Assembly: GCA_002437115.1 (NCBI GenBank)
Contig: DJOD01000026.1
Location: forward strand, 1 to 21,718
Source: Prevotella sp. UBA6447
GTDB taxonomy: Bacteria; Bacteroidota; Bacteroidia; Bacteroidales; Bacteroidaceae
DNA length: 21,718 nt
Direction: 5' to 3'
The notes below the pieces were generated by a model, which worked only from the letters and a program-made list of their open reading frames with translations, searched no databases and was not told the origin of the DNA. Shown piece after piece: positions 15,117-21,718 of the stretch (the stretch's first letter is position 1; each line of letters starts with the position of its first letter). The translations under genes were made by a program, and so were the position numbers.

Positions 15117-15671
15117 ATGGAGAATAAGGAACAAGAAACGTCCAAGCGGTTTTACACCTTGCTGGTTTACAGCGAGAATGTGGTGGGCGTTCTCAATCAG
15201 GTGACGGCTGTTTTCACGCGTCGCCAGGTGAACATCGAGAGCCTCAACGTTTCGGCATCGAGCCTTGAGGGCATCCACAAGTATACCATCACGTGCTGGA
15301 GCACTCACGACCAAATCGCAAAAGTCACCAAGCAGGTTGAGAAGAAGATAGATGTCATCAAGGCCAACTATTACACGGATGACGAATTGTTCATCCATGA
15401 GGTTGCCCTGTTCAAGATTTCCACGCCTGTGTTGCTCGACAATTCTGAGATATCGCGTATCATCCGTAAGCACGACGCTCGAATGATGGAGGTGAACCCA
15501 ACTTATTCCACGGTCTTGTTGGCGGGATTGACGGAGGACATCACTGATCTCTACAAGCAGCTCAACGACTATAACTGCATCCTGCAATACACCCGGTCAG
15601 GCCATATCGCGGTTACCCGCAGCTTTGAGGAACCTGTGACAGAATACCTTAACGAGCAGGAGGAACAATGA
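15117..15671 (+). CDS. ilvN: Acetolactate synthase small (regulatory) subunit IlvN
   Basis: Regulatory subunit that stimulates IlvB and confers valine feedback inhibition. The 184 residues carry an N-terminal ACT domain (about 11-85) with the family pattern LLVYSENVVGVLNQVTAVFT and RRQVNIESLNVSAS, followed by a C-terminal small-subunit domain (about 95-165). The N-terminal start at 15117 lies 15 nt after ilvB. Its stop codon overlaps the next gene by four bases (ATGA). A short charged tail ends in EEQ. Confidence 0.94.
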   Translation: MENKEQETSKRFYTLLVYSENVVGVLNQVTAVFTRRQVNIESLNVSASSLEGIHKYTITCWSTHDQIAKVTKQVEKKIDVIKANYYTDDELFIHEVALFKISTPVLLDNSEISRIIRKHDARMMEVNPTYSTVLLAGLTEDITDLYKQLNDYNCILQYTRSGHIAVTRSFEEPVTEYLNEQEEQ

Positions 15672-16441
15672 GCGATATTGGATTGTTGCCCAAGGTAGGG
15701 TGTTACGAGTTTACGGCCGAGCCGTTCCACTGTGATTTCAGCGACCACTTGTTCTTTGGCCACTTGGGCAACGCGTTGCTCAATGCCGCTGACTTCCATA
15801 GCAACGACCGCAATTACGGTATGCATTACCTCAACACCATCCATCGTACCTGGGTGCTTTCTCGCCTGGTCATGGAGATGGAGCAGATGCCTGTGGCCTA
15901 TGAGAAGTTTGCCATCGAAACGTGGGTTGAGGGTGCGATGCGCTATTTCACCAGCCGCAATTTTGCGGTGAAGAGCCTTGATGGCGACAAGGTATATGGC
16001 TATGGACGCAGTGTGTGGGCCATGATTGACACCGACACGCGGCAGCCGGCCGACATCCTTGACGTGCAGGGTGGACTGATCAACAAGTATGTGGAGACCG
16101 ATAAGCCTTGCCCCATTGACAAGCCTGGGCGCGTGAGGATGGGGCATGGGGCAACGCTTGTGCGCACCATCGAAACCTATTATAATGATGTGGATGTCAA
16201 TGGGCATATCAATTCTGTGAAATACATCGAGCATATTCTCGATCTTTTCGATATTGCCTGGTATCGCCAGTATCGTCTTCAGCGTATGGAGGTGGCCTAT
16301 GTGGCCGAAGCTCACCAGGGTGACCGTTTGAGCCTTTGGTTGGAAAAAGAAAGTGAGGGCGCGTATTTCGTGAGAATAACGCGCGATGATGAGAAGAAGC
16401 AGGAAATCGTAAGAAGCTTGCTAAAATTCGTAAAAGATTAA
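15668..16441 (+). CDS. Acyl-ACP thioesterase-family protein in the ilv operon
   Basis: A 257-residue tandem hot-dog protein of the acyl-ACP thioesterase type, expected to hydrolyse acyl-ACP to free fatty acid in the cytoplasm. The first hot-dog covers about residues 10-130 (aromatic-rich, with HSNDRNYGMHYL), the second about 150-255. The catalytic-site pattern DVNGHINSVKYIEH begins at Asp176, with Asn178, His180 and Asn182 in the positions used by plant FatA/FatB-type enzymes. The start overlaps the ilvN stop by four bases, so it is translated with the ilv genes. I recall the same neighbour in other Bacteroidales. Substrate is unknown; a link to branched-chain fatty acids is an inference. Confidence 0.85.
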   Translation: MSDIGLLPKVGCYEFTAEPFHCDFSDHLFFGHLGNALLNAADFHSNDRNYGMHYLNTIHRTWVLSRLVMEMEQMPVAYEKFAIETWVEGAMRYFTSRNFAVKSLDGDKVYGYGRSVWAMIDTDTRQPADILDVQGGLINKYVETDKPCPIDKPGRVRMGHGATLVRTIETYYNDVDVNGHINSVKYIEHILDLFDIAWYRQYRLQRMEVAYVAEAHQGDRLSLWLEKESEGAYFVRITRDDEKKQEIVRSLLKFVKD

Positions 16442-16449
16442 AAGAAAAC

Positions 16450-16480
16450 TTGCATATTTAATTTTAAGTTACTACCTTTG
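16450..16480 (+). promoter_or_regulatory. Separate promoter for ilvC
   Basis: TTG (16450-16452), 20 bp, then TACCTTTG (16473-16480), an exact TAnnTTTG. Predicted start is about 16486, leaving a leader of roughly 63 nt. It lies in the 108-nt gap between the thioesterase stop and ilvC, so ilvC can be expressed independently of the upstream genes. Confidence 0.75.
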
Positions 16481-16549
16481 TGTGCGAAAACAACGTATGA
16501 AGGTACAAAGAGAACTTAGAAGAGTAACGTTTTAAATTATAATTAGCTT

Positions 16550-17596
16550 ATGGCAAAAATGAATTTTGGTGGCGTTATCGAGAATGTTGTCACCAAGGAA
16601 GAGTTTCCTTTGGAGAAGGCTCGTGAGATTTTGAAGAATGAGACGATTGCTGTCATTGGATATGGCATCCAGGGTCCTGGCCAGGCAGGAAACCTCCGCG
16701 ATAACGGTTTCAACGTGATTGTGGGTCAGCGCCAAGGCAAAACCTATGAGAAAGCCGTTGCCGATGGATGGGTACCAGGCAAGAGCCTGTTCTCCATTGA
16801 GGAGGCTGTTCAGAAGGGAACCATCATTTGCATGCTTCTGTCTGACGCGGGTCAGATTGCCGTGTGGCCTAAGATTAAGCAATATTTGACGAAGGGCAAA
16901 ACCCTCTATTATAGCCATGGATTTGCCATCAACTGGCAAGATCGCACGGGCGTGGTCCCTCCAAAGGACGTTGATGTTATCATGGTGGCTCCTAAGGGCT
17001 CTGGCACATCGTTGCGCACCATGTTCCTGGAGGGTCGTGGACTGAACTGCTCGTATGCAGTCTACCAGGATGCCTCAGGCAAGGCCGAGGAGAAATGTAT
17101 CGCTTTCGGTATCGGCATTGGAGCCGGTTACTTGTTCCCGACCACTTTCCACAAGGAGGCCACATCCGACCTCACTGGCGAGCGCGGCTCACTGATGGGT
17201 GCCATAGAGGGCCTTTTTGAGGCTCAGTATGAGGTGCTCCGCTCACATGGCCACTCTCCTTCAGAGGCTTTCAACGAGACGGTTGAGGAGCTCACGCAAA
17301 GCCTTGCCCCGCTGTTTGGCGCGAAGGGTATGGACTGGATGTATGCCAACTGCTCTACGACGGCCCAGCGCGGTGCCCTCGATTGGGGTCCCCGCTTCAA
17401 GGCTGCCATCAAGCCTGTGATGGAGTGGCTTTACCTGAGCGTGGAGAATGGCACTGAGGCTCAGATTGCCATTGACAAGAATTCTCAGCCCGACTATCGC
17501 GAGAAGCTCAATGCGGAGTTGAAGGCCATGCACGACATGGAGATGTGGCGTGCTGCTGAAACCGTGCGCAAGTTGCGTCCAGAAAACAATGAATAG
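16550..17596 (+). CDS. ilvC: Ketol-acid reductoisomerase IlvC (class I)
   Basis: Isomerises and reduces acetolactate or acetohydroxybutyrate to the dihydroxy acids used by IlvD, with Mg and NAD(P)H. The 348 residues fit the short class I form. The Rossmann motif GYGIQGPGQAGNLRDNG lies at 37-53, followed by GQRQGK, where an arginine would be near the cofactor phosphate. YSHGF supplies the active-site His123, and DLTGERG (207-213) gives the metal-binding Asp207 and Glu211. The C-terminal helical knot domain runs from about 190. The gene follows its own promoter and ends 22 nt before a strong terminator. I recall this GPGQ-type variant from Bacteroidetes. Confidence 0.95.
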   Translation: MAKMNFGGVIENVVTKEEFPLEKAREILKNETIAVIGYGIQGPGQAGNLRDNGFNVIVGQRQGKTYEKAVADGWVPGKSLFSIEEAVQKGTIICMLLSDAGQIAVWPKIKQYLTKGKTLYYSHGFAINWQDRTGVVPPKDVDVIMVAPKGSGTSLRTMFLEGRGLNCSYAVYQDASGKAEEKCIAFGIGIGAGYLFPTTFHKEATSDLTGERGSLMGAIEGLFEAQYEVLRSHGHSPSEAFNETVEELTQSLAPLFGAKGMDWMYANCSTTAQRGALDWGPRFKAAIKPVMEWLYLSVENGTEAQIAIDKNSQPDYREKLNAELKAMHDMEMWRAAETVRKLRPENNE

Positions 17597-17618
17597 CTCA
17601 ATATATTAACAAGACAAG

Positions 17619-17657
17619 ATCCCTGGCTCTCTTGATGGAGGGTCAGGGATTTTCTTT
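17619..17657 (+). terminator. Rho-independent terminator after ilvC
   Basis: ATCCCTG (17619-17625) pairs with CAGGGAT (17644-17650), with inner CTC/GAG pairs, followed by TTTTCTTT. Confidence 0.85.
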
Positions 17658-17899
17658 GTGTGCCTTGGGAGCGTCTGCCGTATGAGCGAAACCAAGTCAT
17701 TGCTGGCCAGTGGCTGTGCTATCAGAAGCGCGTGGCGTGTCGTTGAAGAAAGTTCTCATATCTTGCTGAAAGACAGGATGATGGAAATCGAATAAGCTAT
17801 TATTTTGTGCGATTTGATGTTTCTTGTCATGGTTGCCCGACATTGCGAATGCTTGGGTGTTGAGGGTAGGGGAAGGTCATGAGCCGAGGGCTTTGTGTG
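17658..17899. other. Convergent intergenic region between ilvC and recQ
   Basis: About 240 bases with no supported gene on either strand. I found no tRNA-like fold and no clear recQ terminator. Confidence 0.4.
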
Positions 17900-19810
17900 T
17901 CAGAGGTAAATCTCGCTGAGGTCTACGTGTATGAGCTCTTCGTGCACCAGGTATTCGAGTGCTTCACCAACCGTTTGGTGGGACATGCTGATAGAGTACA
18001 ACTCGCTGACATGGTGACGCTTATGGTCGTCTAGCAGGTTGAGTATGGCCTGTTTAGCCTTGTCGAAGTCCTTGGCCGCGTTGTTTGGCGACTTTTGATT
18101 TATGCAAACATCGCAGATGCCGCAATCGCTGGTGTCAATCTCATCAAAGTAGCGGAGCAACTGGCGGCTGCGACACACATGGTTGTTGGTGGCATAGGCC
18201 AGCATGGCGTTTACCCGTTGGGTGTATTGTTCCTTGCGCGTGTCGTAGACGTTGGGCGGCAAGGCCACCTCCTCGCCGTCCACACGGTCTTGCGCGTAGG
18301 AGATAAAGGGCATCTTGCGCTGTGGGATGAAGTGCAGGATATGCTTGTGGCTTAAGTTTTTCAAGGTGAGGTACACCTGCTGTTGGCTTATGCCTGCCAC
18401 TTGTGCAATCAGCGCCTCCTCGATGTATCTATAGTCGGAAAAAAGCCCTCCATAGCATCTGAGCATGGCAGAGATGACAGCGTCCTCATCGGGAGTGGTC
18501 TCATAGAGCCGATAGAGCTCGTCGCGCCCCAACAGGAACCTCACCCTTGCCCGCGCGTCGGGGTCGGTGTTGTACTCGATGTAACCCGCGTTTTGCAAAA
18601 TGTTCAAAGCCGAGGCCACTTGGAGTGGGTAGTAATGATAAATGAAGCAGAATTTTTCGATGTCGAAAGTGAACGTGTGCCCGCCTCCACTCCCTATGCC
18701 TATCTCGAAGTAATAGGCCAGATGGTCGTAGACATCGCGCACAAACTCCTTGGGCGGAAAGGTGCTTTGTATCCTCCGCAACAGCTTGGCCTGGTCGCTG
18801 CTGTTCCACAAGAGGATGGCGTAAGCTTTCCTGCCGTCTCTTCCCGCTCTTCCCGCCTCTTGGAAATAAGCCTCTATGGAGTCGGGACAATCGATGTGTA
18901 TCACAAGCCGCACGTCTGACTTGTCAATGCCCATCCCGAAGGCGTTGGTGGCTGCCATGACACGTTTCTTGTCGGATTGCCACATCGCTTGCCTGTCGTC
19001 CTTGACGGCAGGCTCTAGGCCAGCATGGTAGAATGTGGCCGACACGCCGTGCTCCTCGAGCCAGGTAGCCACAGCCTTGCAGCGTGCCCGGCTTCTGACA
19101 TAGACGATGGCACAGCCTTTTACCGACTGGAGTATGTGTAGCATCTCGGCATATTTGTCCATGGCTTCGCGGACGACATAGGCCAGGTTTTCGCGCCGGA
19201 AGCTCATGCGGAACACGTGGCCGTTGCGGAACTGCAGCTGGGTCATGATGTCGTCCATGACACGCTGCGTGGCTGTGGCTGTCAGTGCCAGCACGGGGGT
19301 GTCGGGCTTGATGCTCCGCAGCTCGGCTATTCGGAGGTAAGAGGGTCGGAAGTCGTAGCCCCACTGGCTGATGCAATGAGCTTCGTCCACGGTGATGAAG
19401 CTTACCTTCATGTGGTGGAGCTTTGCCAGGAAGATGTCGGACGAGAGTCGCTCTGGCGAAACGTAGAGCAACTTGACCGCGCCGAAGACGGCATTCTCGA
19501 GTATTTTGATGATTTCGCCCCTCGCAAGTCCTGAGAAGATAGCTTCAGCCTGTATGCCTTTCTCCTTGAGATGGCTCACCTGGTCTTTCATGAGGGCGAT
19601 GAGGGGCGTGACGACAATGCACACTCCCTCTTGTGCGAGGGCAGGCACCTGAAACGTGATTGACTTGCCGCCACCAGTAGGCATGAGTCCCAGCGTGTCA
19701 TGACCCGTCACGATGCTTTCGATGATGTCGCGTTGGATGCCCCTGAAGTTGCTGTAACCCCAATGCTCCTTGAGAATCCTTATGTACTTGTCGTCGTGTT
19801 CCAAAGTCAT
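17900..19810 (-). CDS. recQ: ATP-dependent DNA helicase RecQ
   Basis: 3'-5' superfamily 2 helicase of recombination and replication-fork repair. The 636-residue protein starts at the ATG at 19810. It shows Walker A PTGGGKS (Lys49), the DEAH box at 142-145, TATAT in motif III, a motif V with FGMGIDKSDVR and motif VI QEAGRAGRDG. The zinc-binding subdomain follows with cysteines in CRSRQLLRYF and CGICDVC. A winged-helix-like C-terminus contains MSHQTVGEALEYLVHEELI. I see no HRDC domain, so it is a RecQ without that accessory module. It lies 55 nt downstream of recJ on the same strand with no evident promoter between them. No terminator with a T-tract was found after its end, though the gene converges on ilvC across about 240 nt. 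Confidence 0.95.
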   Translation of the reverse strand: MTLEHDDKYIRILKEHWGYSNFRGIQRDIIESIVTGHDTLGLMPTGGGKSITFQVPALAQEGVCIVVTPLIALMKDQVSHLKEKGIQAEAIFSGLARGEIIKILENAVFGAVKLLYVSPERLSSDIFLAKLHHMKVSFITVDEAHCISQWGYDFRPSYLRIAELRSIKPDTPVLALTATATQRVMDDIMTQLQFRNGHVFRMSFRRENLAYVVREAMDKYAEMLHILQSVKGCAIVYVRSRARCKAVATWLEEHGVSATFYHAGLEPAVKDDRQAMWQSDKKRVMAATNAFGMGIDKSDVRLVIHIDCPDSIEAYFQEAGRAGRDGRKAYAILLWNSSDQAKLLRRIQSTFPPKEFVRDVYDHLAYYFEIGIGSGGGHTFTFDIEKFCFIYHYYPLQVASALNILQNAGYIEYNTDPDARARVRFLLGRDELYRLYETTPDEDAVISAMLRCYGGLFSDYRYIEEALIAQVAGISQQQVYLTLKNLSHKHILHFIPQRKMPFISYAQDRVDGEEVALPPNVYDTRKEQYTQRVNAMLAYATNNHVCRSRQLLRYFDEIDTSDCGICDVCINQKSPNNAAKDFDKAKQAILNLLDDHKRHHVSELYSISMSHQTVGEALEYLVHEELIHVDLSEIYL

Positions 19811-19865
19811 GTTCTAAGACCTTCCCGCCGGCTTGTTCTTGTGCCAGCAAGCAGCTGTGACGTGA

Positions 19866-21593
19866 TTACCCTTCACTCTCGGTGGGACGGATGTCTTCTA
19901 TTTGCAGTTGCACTTGGTTGCGCTTAAAGATGTTGCCCTCGATGGTGTAGGCGATGTCGAACGATCGTCTCGACTTGATGTACCGTGCCGACGCGCTCTG
20001 GCCGAAGGCAATGCCGTTGACCACGGCGCCCGACTTCGAGTCGACCAGTTCCAGCTTGATATGCTCTTGTTGCCGCCCCACGACCTTGCTGGTTCCGTAA
20101 TCGTAGACCCCTGTGGTGCAGAACACTGGCTTTACGTTACCCGGTCCGAACGGCGAGAAGCGCTTCAGGTCGTTGTAGAGCCGCTTGGAGATGTCCTTGA
20201 AGTCAATCACAGCGTCAATGTTGAGGGTGGGCTCCGTCTGCTCGGGCTGTATGTGCTCTTCGACATAGTGCTGAAACCGTTGTCGGAACTCGCGTATGTC
20301 ATCCCATTTCAAGGTGAGGCCAGCTGCGTAGGAGTGACCGCCGAAGTTGAGCAACAGGTCGCGGCAGCTCTTGATGGCCGCATAGACGTCGAAGCCCATC
20401 ACCGAGCGAGCCGATCCCGTTGCCAGGTCTCCGTCACGCGTCAGCACCACGGTGGGGCGGAAGTATATTTCCGTAAGACGCGACGCGACGATGCCGATGA
20501 CTCCTTTTTTCCAGTTCTCATCGTAGAGCACGATGCTTGAGTGGTGCTTTTGGCTTTCGAGCTTCGACACGATCATGTTGGCCTCTTCGGTCATTTGCTT
20601 GTCGATGTCTTTGCGTTGCTCATTGTATTCGTTGATATGCCGTGCCTCACGCAAGGCCAGTGAGAAATCCTTTTCCACAAGCAAGTCCACGCTTTCCTTG
20701 CCGTTCTCCATGCGTCCAGAAGCGTTGATGCGCGGTCCTATCTTGAAAATGATGTCGCTCATTGACATTTCGCGACCACTGAGCCCGCAGATGTCGATGA
20801 TGGCCTTCAAGCCCACGCTGGGGTTCTGGTTGAGCTGTTTAAGGCCGTGAAAGGCCAAAATGCGGTTCTCGTCGGTGACGGGCACGATGTCAGCAGCAAT
20901 GCTCACTGCGCAAAAGTCGAGCAGGGGGATGAGGCGCGAGAAGGCGATGCCATTGTTCTTGGCAAAGGCCTGCATGAACTTGAAGCCCACGCCGCATCCG
21001 CACAGCTGCTTGAAAGGGTAGCTGTCGTCGGCCCGCTTGGGGTTGAGGATGGCCACGGCGGGTGGCATCACCTCGTCGGGCACGTGGTGGTCGCAGATGA
21101 TGAAGTCTATGCCGAGGCTTTTGGCATAGGCGATTTCCTTGACAGCCTTGATGCCGCAGTCAAGTATGATGATGAGCTTTACGCCTGTTTGCTGGGCGTA
21201 GTCCACACCTTTCTGGCTCACCCCGTAGCCTTCGTCGTAGCGGTCGGGTATGTAATAGTCGATGTTCGAGTAGAATTGCTGGAGAAACTTGTACACCAAA
21301 GCCACTGCGGTGCAACCATCCACGTCGTAGTCGCCGTAGACCAGGATGCGCTCCTTGCGTCCCATGGCATCGTTGAGCCTGTCGACCGCCACGTCCATAT
21401 CTTTCATGAGGAAGGGGTTGATGAGGTCGGCGAGCTGGGGCCTGAAGAAGCGCTTGGCAGCGCTCTCGGTGGTGATGCCACGCTTGATGAGCAGTTGGGT
21501 CAGGATAGGGCTCATGCTGAGCTTTTCGCCCAGTTCCTTGGCTTGCTGCGATTGTTGTGGTGTAGGTGCGTCATACTTCCATTTGAAATGCAT
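19866..21593 (-). CDS. recJ: Single-stranded-DNA-specific exonuclease RecJ
   Basis: 5'-3' exonuclease on single-stranded DNA, acting with RecQ in gap repair and RecFOR recombination, and in mismatch and base-excision repair. From the ATG at 21593 the protein is 575 residues, the length of typical RecJ. DHH-phosphoesterase motifs are all present: DYDVDG (88-93), LDCG (144-147), the signature DHH (168-170) and GPRINASGRM. The DHHA1 region carries GSARSVMGFDV and the glycine-rich GGHSYAAG, followed by an OB-fold-like C-terminal part. An alternative TTG start 27 nt upstream coincides with the promoter's -7 element and is rejected. recJ leads the recJ-recQ unit. Confidence 0.95.
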   Translation of the reverse strand: MHFKWKYDAPTPQQSQQAKELGEKLSMSPILTQLLIKRGITTESAAKRFFRPQLADLINPFLMKDMDVAVDRLNDAMGRKERILVYGDYDVDGCTAVALVYKFLQQFYSNIDYYIPDRYDEGYGVSQKGVDYAQQTGVKLIIILDCGIKAVKEIAYAKSLGIDFIICDHHVPDEVMPPAVAILNPKRADDSYPFKQLCGCGVGFKFMQAFAKNNGIAFSRLIPLLDFCAVSIAADIVPVTDENRILAFHGLKQLNQNPSVGLKAIIDICGLSGREMSMSDIIFKIGPRINASGRMENGKESVDLLVEKDFSLALREARHINEYNEQRKDIDKQMTEEANMIVSKLESQKHHSSIVLYDENWKKGVIGIVASRLTEIYFRPTVVLTRDGDLATGSARSVMGFDVYAAIKSCRDLLLNFGGHSYAAGLTLKWDDIREFRQRFQHYVEEHIQPEQTEPTLNIDAVIDFKDISKRLYNDLKRFSPFGPGNVKPVFCTTGVYDYGTSKVVGRQQEHIKLELVDSKSGAVVNGIAFGQSASARYIKSRRSFDIAYTIEGNIFKRNQVQLQIEDIRPTESEG

Positions 21594-21617
21594 CTTTAGA
21601 TTTATTTGTTTCTTCCG

Positions 21618-21625
21618 CAAAGATA
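21618..21625 (-). promoter_or_regulatory. -7 promoter element for recJ-recQ
   Basis: On the minus strand TATCTTTG (21625 to 21618) matches TAnnTTTG exactly. A TTTG at the usual -33 spacing is not evident. Predicted start is near 21611, giving a leader of about 20 nt to the recJ ATG at 21593. This fixes the recJ start. Confidence 0.65.
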
Positions 21626-21718
21626 CGAAAAGATGGAGACATACGGGTCGTCATGCCACAATTAATTTGTGGGCAAACTGTAAATCGTGATTACACTTTA
21701 GGTAGGTTCTATTAATTT

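Noticed and set aside
21594..21620. TTG start for recJ adding nine residues
   Set aside because: It coincides with the TATCTTTG -7 element, so it cannot be in the mRNA.

Overview
The window looks like chromosomal DNA of an anaerobic Bacteroidales bacterium, most likely Prevotellaceae. The evidence is the promoter type seen before several operons (a -7 element reading TAnnTTTG, usually TATCTTTG, with a TTG or TTTG about 20 bp upstream), the gene families, the weak Shine-Dalgarno signals, and a moderate GC content. The genus is an inference and no marker here fixes it.

Left edge to 1.8 kb is an accessory, gene-poor stretch. It opens with the N-terminal third of an IS1380-type transposase on the minus strand, running off the window. 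Next comes a small hydrophobic protein starting about ten bases from the apparent end of that IS. Then about 750 nt hold no convincing gene but are full of inverted repeats: three copies of the palindrome GATAGCTATC, a perfect 10-bp inverted repeat, and an approximately 16-bp hairpin. A promoter at 1603 starts what looks like a folded leader before ffh.

1.8 to 7.0 kb is one probable operon on the plus strand: ffh (SRP GTPase), folD (one-carbon metabolism), a 60-residue TPR-like protein, and a four-subunit 2-oxoacid:ferredoxin oxidoreductase in the order delta (ferredoxin), alpha (VorB/KorA), beta, gamma. Gene spacing is tight, with two ATGA-type overlaps, and the operon ends at a terminator near 7.0 kb.

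7.0 to 11.2 kb holds two single-gene units, each with its own promoter and terminator. One is a secreted GH51 alpha-L-arabinofuranosidase with an extra N-terminal GH43-like propeller fragment. The other is a strongly expressed-looking OmpA-family outer-membrane protein.

11.2 to 17.7 kb is the isoleucine/valine pathway: ilvD, ilvB, ilvN, an acyl-ACP thioesterase-like gene, and ilvC. ilvC has its own promoter and a terminator behind it. IlvBN makes acetohydroxy acids, IlvC isomerises and reduces them, and IlvD dehydrates them to branched 2-oxoacids. Those oxoacids are also the natural substrates of a VOR-type oxidoreductase like the one encoded at 4.3-7.0 kb, so the two clusters may be metabolically linked.

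17.9 kb to the right edge is on the minus strand: recJ followed 55 nt later by recQ, a single-strand exonuclease and a 3'-5' helicase that cooperate in RecF-pathway recombination and repair.

I found no CRISPR array, tRNA, rRNA, prophage or defence island. The best candidates for something undescribed are the structured non-coding DNA at 0.9-1.8 kb and the folded ffh leader.
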